A stretch of 5,011 bases of DNA from Phycisphaerales bacterium. Lineage in GTDB: Bacteria; Planctomycetota; Phycisphaerae; Phycisphaerales; SM1A02. The notes beneath the pieces are model-generated. The model was not told where the DNA came from. It did no database searches and worked only from the letters and a program-made list of their open reading frames with translations. Location of the stretch: the NCBI GenBank assembly GCA_007125255.1, contig SLDM01000062.1, forward strand, positions 1 through 5,011. The letters are read 5' to 3'. Below, one piece after another: positions 1-5,011 of this stretch. The translations under genes were made by a program, and so were the position numbers. Numbering within the stretch: position 1 is the stretch's first letter; each line of letters begins with the position of its first letter.

Positions 1-2016
1 AATCGGCGCAACAAGCGCCGCAGCGGCGCTTCGGGCGAAACCGGCGCCCGCAGCGGCCGTTCGTTCTCCGGTGCCGACAGTGGTCGCCCTTTCAATTGGC
101 GAGAGCAGGATCTGCTCGAGCGCGAGCGACGTCTCAATCGTGCCGGCGGATTTTTCAAGGCCGCGCGCCGCGACAACCTCAAGCGTTCCGCCGGCGGCGG
201 TCATCGAGCGCAGACGGCGGCGGAATCCGGCGGTACCGTGAAGGTCGAAGAGCCGATCACGGTCAAGGATCTCTCCGCCGCGACCGGCGTGAAGGCAGTG
301 CAGATTCTTCGAAAGCTGGTACTTGCCGGAAAGCCGTACACGATCAACAGTGTGCTTGCGACCGACGATGCCATAGAAGTCATGCTCGAACACAACATCG
401 AGCTCGAAGTCGTTGAACAGAAGTCGGCGGAGGAACAGATCGAAGAGCAATTCGAGCAACGCGAGCTGGAGGACGAGCGACTGCGCTCACCCGTCGTCAC
501 CATTCTCGGCCACGTCGACCACGGCAAGACCTCTCTGCTGGACAAGATCCGCAACGCGAAGGTCGCGGAAGGCGAGGCCGGTGGTATCACCCAGGCGACC
601 AGCGCTTTCCAGGTCCCGGTGAAGATGGGCGAGGAAAACGAGCGGTTGGTGACGTTCATCGATACACCCGGCCACGAGGCGTTTACCGAGATGCGATCTC
701 GCGGCGCGAAGGTGACCGATCTGGTGGTGCTCGTCGTCGCGGCGGATGACGGCGTCATGCCGCAGACCGTCGAGTCGATCAACCACGCCAAGGCGGCCGG
801 CGTGCCGATCGTGGTTGCCCTCAACAAGGTCGACAAGCCCGAAGCGACCGATTCGAACATTCAGCGCATCCTCGGCCAGCTTGCCGAGCACGAACTCAAT
901 CCCGTCGAATGGGGCGGCAGCACGGAAGTGCTCCGCATCAGCGCGCTGAAGGGGGAAGGCATTCAGGACCTGCTCGAGGTGCTCGACTACCAGGCGGAAC
1001 TTCTGGAACTCAAGGCCGACTTCGGCGGCCAGGCGCAGGGCACGGTGCTCGAAGCGTCCACGAAGGAAGGCCGCGGCCCGGTTCCCAGTATCCTGGTTCA
1101 GCACGGCAAACTGAAGAAGGGCGACTTCGTCGTGGTCGGTCGGGCGTTCGGCCGGGTGCGTGACATCGTTAATGATCGCGGCCAGCGCATCGAAGAAGCC
1201 GGCCCGTCGCAACCGGTTGCGATTTCCGGCATCAATCTGGTGCCCGATGCGGGTGACAACTTCTACGTCGTCAAGTCGCTGAAGGCCGCCGAAGCCGCCG
1301 CCGGCGAGCGACAGGATCAGGAACGAACGCGCGATCTCTCCAAGGAGAGAGTGACTCTTGACAATATCTTCCAGCATCTGGCCGCATCGCAGCGCAAGGA
1401 ACTTCCGCTGGTGCTCAAGGTCGATGTGCATGGCTCGCTGGAGACGCTCAAGGCCTCACTGGAGAAGATCTCCAACGAGGAAATCACGATCTCGATCAAA
1501 CATGCCGGCATCGGCGGTGTCAGTGAGTCGGATATCTCGCTCGCCGAGGCCTCCGGCGCGATCGTGCTCGGTTTCAACGTCACCGCATCGAGCCAGGCCC
1601 GCAAGTCCGCGGAGCAGAAGAACGTCGATATCCGGTTCTACGACGTGATCTATGACATTCTTGACGATGTGAAGAAGGCAGCGGAGGGTCTGCTCGAACC
1701 GGAGGTCAGGCTCGAAGTACTCGGCCACGCCGAGGTGCGCGATGTCTTCAAGATCACGAAGGTCGGCATGATCGCCGGCTGTTATGTCACCGACGGCGTG
1801 ATCGAACGCAACGCGCAGATTCGTGTGACGCGCGACGATGTGGTGGTGGAGAAGGACCGCCGGCTGGAACAGCTCAAGCGGTTCAAGGACGACGCCAAGG
1901 AGGTTCGTTCGGGACAGGAGTGCGGCATGAAGATCGCCGGTTACGACGACATCCGTGTCGGCGATGTGCTCGAGTGTTACAAAACGCGGGAGGTGCGGCG
2001 CACGCTCGATGGGTGA
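1..2016 (+). CDS. infB: Translation initiation factor IF-2, 5'-truncated by the window edge
   Basis: IF-2 is the cytoplasmic GTPase that brings fMet-tRNA to the 30S subunit and promotes 50S joining. The frame is open from base 1, so the true start lies upstream; 671 residues are visible. Residues 1-79 are a basic, Gly/Arg/Ser-rich N-terminal region. An IF2-N domain follows at about 80-135 ([20 protein letters not shown]). The GTPase domain has all five motifs: G1 GHVDHGKT at 170-177, G2 GGITQ at 194-198, G3 DTPGH at 221-225 with the catalytic His225, G4 NKVD at 275-278 and G5 SAL at 314-316. An EF-Tu-like domain 2 spans about 344-420, a linker 425-460, C1 about 466-570 and the fMet-tRNA-binding C2 about 570-671, ending near [19 protein letters not shown]. 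The usual QHIGAY after G2 reads QATSAF. Two TGA codons stand in tandem (2014-2019). rbfA follows in the same frame after 27 bp. The identification is secure. Confidence 0.98.
   Translation, partial: NRRNKRRSGASGETGARSGRSFSGADSGRPFNWREQDLLERERRLNRAGGFFKAARRDNLKRSAGGGHRAQTAAESGGTVKVEEPITVKDLSAATGVKAVQILRKLVLAGKPYTINSVLATDDAIEVMLEHNIELEVVEQKSAEEQIEEQFEQRELEDERLRSPVVTILGHVDHGKTSLLDKIRNAKVAEGEAGGITQATSAFQVPVKMGEENERLVTFIDTPGHEAFTEMRSRGAKVTDLVVLVVAADDGVMPQTVESINHAKAAGVPIVVALNKVDKPEATDSNIQRILGQLAEHELNPVEWGGSTEVLRISALKGEGIQDLLEVLDYQAELLELKADFGGQAQGTVLEASTKEGRGPVPSILVQHGKLKKGDFVVVGRAFGRVRDIVNDRGQRIEEAGPSQPVAISGINLVPDAGDNFYVVKSLKAAEAAAGERQDQERTRDLSKERVTLDNIFQHLAASQRKELPLVLKVDVHGSLETLKASLEKISNEEITISIKHAGIGGVSESDISLAEASGAIVLGFNVTASSQARKSAEQKNVDIRFYDVIYDILDDVKKAAEGLLEPEVRLEVLGHAEVRDVFKITKVGMIAGCYVTDGVIERNAQIRVTRDDVVVEKDRRLEQLKRFKDDAKEVRSGQECGMKIAGYDDIRVGDVLECYKTREVRRTLDG
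1335..1353 (+). promoter_or_regulatory. Possible internal translation start in infB, inside a perfect 7-bp hairpin
   Basis: TCTCTCC (1335-1341) and GGAGAGA (1344-1350) are perfect inverted repeats around AA. The right arm is part of a strong Shine-Dalgarno-like AAGGAG (1342-1347), followed by an in-frame GTG at 1351. Starting there would give a 221-residue protein made of part of the linker plus domains C1 and C2. The spacing of three bases from AAGGAG to GTG is short, and a loop of two bases means the hairpin would open by at least one pair. Some bacteria make shorter IF-2 forms from internal starts, but those known to me start in the N-terminal region, so this may be coincidence (codons Lys-Glu-Arg-Val). 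Confidence 0.18.
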
Positions 2017-2043
2017 TGAACCGGGCGACTGGCCACGACGCTG

Positions 2044-2463
2044 ATGATGAACGTTCATGCCCAACAGATCGCTTCGGTGCTCCGGCGCGCCTTGCAGATG
2101 CGCCTGACCCGCGGACTGCACGATCCGCGCGTGCGCGGGATGATCTCCGTGACGGAGGTCCAACTGACCGACGATCTTTCCGAAGCGCGCGTCAAGGTGT
2201 CGATTCTGCCGGAGGAGCACGCCGAGCTGACCATGAAGGGGTTATACAGCGCGACCGGACACCTGAGGCGGGAGATCGCACAGGAGATCTCGCTGCGGCG
2301 CATGCCCCGTTTGATTTTCAAGTACGACACGTCGCTCAAGAAGCAGGCCGATGTGCATGCTGCCATCCACCGTGCGGTGGGTGAGCCGGTGGAGTCCGAT
2401 GATGATTCGGAAGCTTCCGGAGCGACGCCGGCCGCGGAGGATCGGCCGACCGATGGTTCATGA
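2044..2463 (+). CDS. rbfA: 30S ribosome-binding factor A (RbfA)
   Basis: RbfA is a small KH-fold protein that binds the immature 30S subunit and helps 16S rRNA maturation at its 5' end. The 139-residue product has the family pattern: an N-terminal helix (QQIASVLRRALQ), DPRVRGMISVTEVQLTDDL at 23-41, a strand with ARVKVSIL, then the helix with the AxG kink (A70-T71-G72, context SATGHLRREI) that replaces the KH GxxG. The conserved RRMPRLIFKYD segment follows. Residues 113-139 form an acidic Asp/Glu/Ser/Ala tail, slightly longer than in many homologues. Two ATG codons (2044, 2047) stand in tandem. I took the first, although no Shine-Dalgarno sequence precedes either, which suggests translation coupled to infB 27 bp upstream. 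An in-frame stop at 2017-2019 rules out a longer ATG start. The infB-rbfA pair is a classic conserved order. Confidence 0.96.
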   Translation: MMNVHAQQIASVLRRALQMRLTRGLHDPRVRGMISVTEVQLTDDLSEARVKVSILPEEHAELTMKGLYSATGHLRREIAQEISLRRMPRLIFKYDTSLKKQADVHAAIHRAVGEPVESDDDSEASGATPAAEDRPTDGS

Positions 2464-2467
2464 GAGG
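2462..2467 (+). promoter_or_regulatory. Ribosome binding site that fixes the GTG start of the HhH-GPD gene
   Basis: GAGAGG overlaps the rbfA stop codon (TGA 2461-2463) and lies eight bases before GTG at 2476. An ATG at 2474 overlaps this GTG in another frame but meets a stop after a few codons, so the GTG is the real start. The overlap of site and stop codon suggests translational coupling with rbfA. Confidence 0.6.
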
Positions 2468-2475
2468 GTATTGAT

Positions 2476-3222
2476 GTGCCGACCGCCGAGAAGAACGCGA
2501 CCAAGCTCAATGCGTTGGTGAAGAAATATGCGAGTGCCGATCCGCCGGAGTGGCCCGACCAGGATGATCCCGTTGCGGTCCTGGTCTTCTCCTTTCTGCT
2601 CTGGGAAACGACCTCCGAGAAGGCGCTGATCGCCTACCGTCACATTCGGTCCAGCGTCGTGGATTTCAATGAACTCCGCGTCTGTATGGCCGACGAGATT
2701 CAGGACATCATCGGCGTGCGGTATCCGGGGGGCATCGATCGCTGTCACCGCCTGCGCGCCACCCTGCGCGATCTCTACTCGCGTGAGCATGCGGTGACGC
2801 TCGAGGCGGTCAGTACACTCGGCAAGCGTGATGTCCGCAAGTACCTCGACTCGCTTGAAGGCATCGTGCCGTTTATCGCCTCTCGGGTGGCGCTCTTGAG
2901 CTTCGATGCCCACGCGATCCCCGTCGATGAACAACTCCGCGCGCGTCTGATCGACGAAGGCGTGATCGAGGAGGCCGTCGATCTGGCCGAGACGATCTCC
3001 TGGCTGGAGCGGCAGATCAAGGCCACCGAGGCGCGCCAGGCCCATATGGCCCTGCAACGGGCGGTGGAGACCGCGCCCAAGCGCCGTTCACGCAGCAAGA
3101 CCACGAAGAAGACGAGCAAATCCTCCAAGAGTGCCGCGAACGCATCGGGCAAGAAGACCTCCCGGAAGAAGACCGCGTCGAGCAAGAGACCCACCCGGAA
3201 GAAGGCGGCCGGCAAGACCTGA
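2476..3222 (+). CDS. Divergent HhH-GPD (endonuclease III-like) protein with a histone-H1-like basic tail
   Basis: Most HhH-GPD proteins are base-excision DNA glycosylases. This 248-residue protein follows the endonuclease III order. Residues 34-58 (VLVFSFLLWETTSEKALIAYRHI) match the first core helices, 66-95 match the segment ending in the 'I..vG....KA..L' region, and the helix-hairpin-helix is at about 124-138 (LDSLEGIVPFIASRV), followed by PVDEQLRARL with the putative catalytic Asp151. The second hairpin glycine is Val131, and the position of the endonuclease III lyase Lys is Phe133. Only two cysteines occur (70, 90), so the C-terminal 4Fe-4S loop is absent. Residues 202-248 hold 20 Lys/Arg in 47 with no acidic residue, rich in Ser/Thr/Ala, like histone H1 tails. 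A monofunctional glycosylase, a non-catalytic DNA-binding protein or a chromatin-like factor are all possible. The family is assigned by eye: fairly sure of the fold, unsure of activity. GTG start; 12 bp after rbfA. Confidence 0.8.
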   Translation: MPTAEKNATKLNALVKKYASADPPEWPDQDDPVAVLVFSFLLWETTSEKALIAYRHIRSSVVDFNELRVCMADEIQDIIGVRYPGGIDRCHRLRATLRDLYSREHAVTLEAVSTLGKRDVRKYLDSLEGIVPFIASRVALLSFDAHAIPVDEQLRARLIDEGVIEEAVDLAETISWLERQIKATEARQAHMALQRAVETAPKRRSRSKTTKKTSKSSKSAANASGKKTSRKKTASSKRPTRKKAAGKT

Positions 3223-3257
3223 GTGGTCAGGGCTTCCGCGGCGCCGCGCCCGGCCGC
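3205..3257 (+). terminator. GC-rich inverted repeats at the operon end, possible terminator without a T-tract
   Basis: GCGGCCGG (3205-3212, inside the last codons of the HhH-GPD gene) and CCGGCCGC (3250-3257) are perfect 8-bp inverted repeats. Between them lies a perfect 12-bp palindrome, CGCGGCGCCGCG (3237-3248). A transcript could fold stably here just after the stop codon. No run of T follows, so this does not meet the intrinsic terminator pattern. It may act as a pause site, an mRNA 3'-end stabiliser, or be chance in GC-rich DNA. Confidence 0.25.
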
Positions 3258-3358
3258 TGAACCGGATCTCCTCCCCCCGGCCCCCCCCGCACACCCGGTC
3301 CACCGGGAAGGCCCGAACGGAAGACCAGACCGGAAGGCCGGAGGGAAAGCTCGGAAAG

Positions 3359-3436
3359 AATGCCCGGAACAAATGCCCGGAACGAATGCCCGGAACGAAT
3401 GCCCGGAACGAATGCCCGGAACGAATGCCAGGAAAG
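3359..3436 (+). repeat. 13-bp tandem repeat (unit AATGCCCGGAACG), about six copies
   Basis: Copies start at 3359, 3372, 3385, 3398, 3411 and 3424. Copies 2-5 are identical, the first differs at one base (last position A) and the sixth at two (AATGCCAGGAAAG). A degenerate copy precedes (3346-3358, AAAGCTCGGAAAG) and another follows at 3437. The core CGGAA recurs every 13 bases from 3352 to 3443 (AGGAA in copy six), and also at 3318 and 3331. Because 13 is not a multiple of three, the ATG in each unit moves through all three frames. Identical centre copies with decaying flanks point to recent slippage or unequal exchange in an older array. There is no spacer structure, so it is not a CRISPR array. 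Confidence 0.95.
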
Positions 3437-3480
3437 AAGGGCCGGAAAAGAGAGTACGGACCAGGTTCAGAGTTCCGGCA

Positions 3481-3512
3481 GGGAAGGGGGGCTGCACGGG
3501 GGAAGGAGGGGG
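3481..3512 (+). other. Predicted G-quadruplex motif on the plus strand
   Basis: Four G-runs of 3, 6, 5 and 5 bases (3481-3483, 3486-3491, 3498-3502, 3508-3512) are separated by AA, CTGCAC and AAGGA. This fits the standard pattern of four runs of at least three G with loops of 1-7 bases. It lies about 150 bp before the lipoprotein start on the coding strand, so it could fold in DNA or, if transcribed, in the leader RNA. Folding is inferred from pattern only. Confidence 0.55.
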
Positions 3513-3569
3513 AAGATGCTGAGCCGGCCGGGTATCATCCGTCCTGAATTGCACCGAGGCTTCCCCCTC
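3506..3569 (+). repeat. 10-bp perfect inverted repeat overlapping the G-quadruplex motif
   Basis: GAGGGGGAAG (3506-3515) is the exact reverse complement of CTTCCCCCTC (3560-3569), with 44 bases between. The left arm contains the fourth G-run of the quadruplex motif, so the stem and that quadruplex cannot form together. The right arm also overlaps the short palindrome CCTCA-TG-TGAGG (3566-3577). It could shape the leader RNA of the downstream gene. No function can be read from the sequence. Confidence 0.4.
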
Positions 3570-3574
3570 ATGTG

Positions 3575-3626
3575 AGGCGGCCTGTCTTCCCCTTTCCGGT
3601 TTCACGCCGAGGAGAATCGGCCGCCT
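3575..3626 (+). repeat. 8-bp inverted repeat in the lipoprotein leader
   Basis: AGGCGGCC (3575-3582) and GGCCGCCT (3619-3626) are perfect reverse complements around 36 bases. The enclosed loop contains the purine-rich GAGGAG (3609-3614). The stem ends 28 bases before the ribosome-binding site, so it would not mask it directly. In GC-rich DNA an 8-bp match over this distance can arise by chance. Confidence 0.3.
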
Positions 3627-3654
3627 TCCGGGATAGCCATCACCCCCCGAACGC

Positions 3655-3660
3655 AGGAAG
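3655..3660 (+). promoter_or_regulatory. Ribosome binding site of the TPR lipoprotein gene
   Basis: AGGAAG, with AGGA five bases before the ATG at 3664, is a good Shine-Dalgarno match. It supports this ATG, which is also directly followed by a complete lipoprotein signal peptide. Confidence 0.6.
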
Positions 3661-3663
3661 ACC

Positions 3664-5011
3664 ATGCGCTGTTTTCTCTGGATACTGCTCTTGCCGGTTC
3701 TCATCCTCGGCTGCGCGGCGCACGATTCGACCGGGTGGCCTCGTGATGCCTCGATCGAAACCTTGCGCGGTTCCCTCGAGCAGGCCGCCGAGCGCGAGCG
3801 GTCCGGCGAGTGGACCGAGGCGGCGGCGCTTCCCGAGTTGCCGCCCGGCCTCGATCCCGAGCGGCTCAAGCGACGATCAGCCGACCATGCCCGGGCTCAC
3901 CTGAGCTGGACCGAAGCCTTGCGGCAGCTTGCGGGTGAGTACACGCTCGAGGAGCTGACCGCTCCCGCCGGTGACTGGGAGCCACCATCACCAGACGGGG
4001 CGGCAGAGCAGCACGAGCAGCGCGCCGCGCTGGAACAGTACCTTCTCGGGCATCAGGCGATGCTGGATGAGAAGTATCTGATCGCCGGCAACGCCTTCCG
4101 GCGCGCGATCGAGCATGATCCGTACGCCCCCGCCCTCCGCCGCGCGCTGGCGCGAGCGCTGATCTCGGTCGGCGACCAGCGGGCCGGGGTGGAGCAGTAC
4201 GCCCGGGTCATTCGCATGGATCCTGCCGATGCCGAGGCAATCTTTACCGTCGCCCTGGCCTATGCCAACCGGGAACAGTACGACAAGGCCGTCGCGCTCT
4301 TCGGCCGTCGGTTGCTGGATGACCGGGACTTTTCATTTGATGTCGGCGCTCGTGCCATCGTCTCCCATACGCTGGCAACGATCTTTCGCCTGCAGGGCTG
4401 CGATCGGGCCCTCACCGAAGTCGTCGAAGACGCGGTCAATTTCGACCAGCTGACGGTCGAGCGATCGCTCTACGGCCCGCGCGTCCTCTCCGTGTACCGG
4501 CAGCGGGCGGAGATTCTCCGTCATGCGGGTGATGCGCACTGCCGGCTGGGTGAGTATGGGCGGGCCGCGGAACGATACGGGCGTGCGGCGGAGTTGCCGA
4601 GTCCCGATCCGTCCGCTCTGCCGCCGCGCTGGATCTACGCCGAGCTTGCCAGTGGTCGACCGAACGCCGCCAAGCTGGTCTGGCTCCGGCTGATCAACCA
4701 GGCCGGATCGATCAGCGAGGGGGAGATCCGGTTGGCGACCTACCTGCACCGAAACGTGCCCGATGCGGATGCCCTGACCGCCATCGTGCGGCGGCTTCAT
4801 GAGGCGGAGCCGGAACGCGCCGATCTGGTCCGTACCCTGGCGGCGCTGCTTCCGGAAGGCGATGCGCGAGAACTGCTGGCTGACTTCCTGCTTCGCCATC
4901 CGAGAGATCGTCGTGTGATGGCCACGCTGCTGCGCTGGTGGGGTGAGCGCGATCAGCCCGGAGCACTCGAACTGGCGATCGGTCTGATCAAGGATCAGCC
5001 CGATCTCGCGC
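3664..5011 (+). CDS. TPR-repeat lipoprotein, 3'-truncated by the window edge
   Basis: The frame is open to the window end; 449 residues are visible. Residues 1-17 are a lipoprotein signal peptide: Met-Arg-Cys, a hydrophobic core (FLWILLLPVLI) and the lipobox I14-L15-G16-C17. Cys17 should be lipidated, and Ala at +2 fits outer-membrane sorting by the rule known in Enterobacteria. Residues 18-120 are an Ala/Glu/Pro-rich charged segment. Tetratricopeptide-like helix pairs follow: about 123-156 (YLIAGNAFRRAIEHDPYAP), 157-189 (AGVEQYARVIRMDPAD), 190-220 (YANREQYDKAVALFGRRLL) and 284-316 (GDAHCRLGEYGRAAERYGRAAEL). Residues 317-449 are helical and may hold more degenerate repeats. TPRs bind other proteins, so a scaffold in the periplasm or on the outer membrane is likely; the partner is unknown. 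It is separated by 441 bp from the translation operon and is probably its own unit. The lipoprotein and TPR calls are firm, the role is not. Confidence 0.92.
   Translation, partial: MRCFLWILLLPVLILGCAAHDSTGWPRDASIETLRGSLEQAAERERSGEWTEAAALPELPPGLDPERLKRRSADHARAHLSWTEALRQLAGEYTLEELTAPAGDWEPPSPDGAAEQHEQRAALEQYLLGHQAMLDEKYLIAGNAFRRAIEHDPYAPALRRALARALISVGDQRAGVEQYARVIRMDPADAEAIFTVALAYANREQYDKAVALFGRRLLDDRDFSFDVGARAIVSHTLATIFRLQGCDRALTEVVEDAVNFDQLTVERSLYGPRVLSVYRQRAEILRHAGDAHCRLGEYGRAAERYGRAAELPSPDPSALPPRWIYAELASGRPNAAKLVWLRLINQAGSISEGEIRLATYLHRNVPDADALTAIVRRLHEAEPERADLVRTLAALLPEGDARELLADFLLRHPRDRRVMATLLRWWGERDQPGALELAIGLIKDQPDLA

Larger units (their letters stand above)
3223..3663. other. 441-bp intergenic region with strong strand asymmetry and no credible gene
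   Basis: The plus strand is C-rich at about 3268-3296 (runs of 6, 8 and 3 C) and switches after the small hairpin CCCGG-TCCA-CCGGG (3294-3307) to a purine-rich stretch up to about 3515. Open frames here are low-complexity (Pro/Ala, or Glu-Cys-Pro-Glu-Arg-Met-Pro-Gly-Thr-Asn) and come from the repeat, so I do not call a gene. No convincing sigma-70 promoter is visible: TATCAT at 3533-3538 resembles a -10 box but has no -35 box at the right distance. The region probably contains the end of the infB operon transcript and the leader of the lipoprotein gene. Confidence 0.7.

Noticed and set aside
1358..1363. Perfect TTGACA -35 hexamer inside infB
   Set aside because: There is no -10 box at 16-18 bases (17-base spacing gives GCCGCA), and the bases are explained by conserved codons.
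487..1431. Long minus-strand open frame of 314 codons opposite infB
   Set aside because: It is opposite a gene with full IF-2 domain conservation. Long antisense frames are expected in GC-rich coding DNA, and the product shows no family motif.
3294..3307. CCCGG-TCCA-CCGGG hairpin as an intrinsic terminator
   Set aside because: The stem is only five pairs and is followed by purines, not a T-run.
3359..3436. CRISPR array
   Set aside because: Units of 13 bp are directly adjacent with no spacers, far shorter than CRISPR repeats.
3223..3522. Open frame of 99 codons starting with GTG right after the HhH-GPD stop codon
   Set aside because: It has no ribosome-binding site, its product is low-complexity and driven by the 13-bp repeat, and it only continues the upstream frame past the TGA.
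3533..3538. TATCAT as a -10 promoter box
   Set aside because: No -35-like hexamer lies 16-18 bases upstream; that stretch is G-rich.
3360..3575. Open frame of 71 codons starting in the tandem repeat
   Set aside because: The start is one of six repeat-borne ATGs, the product is a translation of the repeat and of G-runs, and the other two frames look the same.
2775..3869. Minus-strand open frame of 364 codons across the intergenic region
   Set aside because: It overlaps two well-supported plus-strand genes, and its middle is a Phe/Arg/Ser/Gly translation of the 13-bp repeat.

Overview
This GC-rich window holds the end of a bacterial translation operon, a structured 441-bp gap, and the start of a lipoprotein gene. 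All four genes are on the plus strand. The IF-2 sequence (GHVDHGKT, a G2 segment reading [18 protein letters not shown]), the non-canonical gene after rbfA, the lysine-rich tail on a DNA-repair-like protein and a large TPR lipoprotein together suggest a planctomycete-like bacterium, possibly of the Phycisphaerae type. That placement is inference from recalled family features; no search was run.

Layout: 1-2016 is infB (translation initiation factor IF-2), open at the left edge and so missing its 5' end. 2044-2463 is rbfA (30S ribosome-binding factor A). 2476-3222 is a divergent HhH-GPD (endonuclease III/MutY superfamily) protein. It keeps the catalytic Asp but lacks the lyase Lys, the second hairpin Gly and the iron-sulfur cluster, and it ends in a histone-H1-like Lys/Arg/Ser/Thr/Ala tail. 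Gaps between these three genes are 27 and 12 bp, consistent with one transcript. 3664-5011 is the 5' part of a TPR lipoprotein gene that runs off the right edge.

The gap 3223-3663 is the most unusual part. It begins with GC-rich inverted repeats at the operon end, then a C-tract. It then switches to a purine-rich stretch carrying a 13-bp tandem repeat (about six copies in the core, with 13-bp phasing traceable further out) and a perfect-pattern G-quadruplex motif. It ends with two long-range inverted repeats before the lipoprotein ribosome-binding site. I see no convincing sigma-70 promoter and no credible gene in it.

How the genes work together: IF-2 and RbfA act on the 30S subunit, in initiation and maturation respectively, and are commonly co-transcribed. 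The third gene would place a predicted DNA-binding or repair protein under the same control. The lipoprotein looks like a separate unit.
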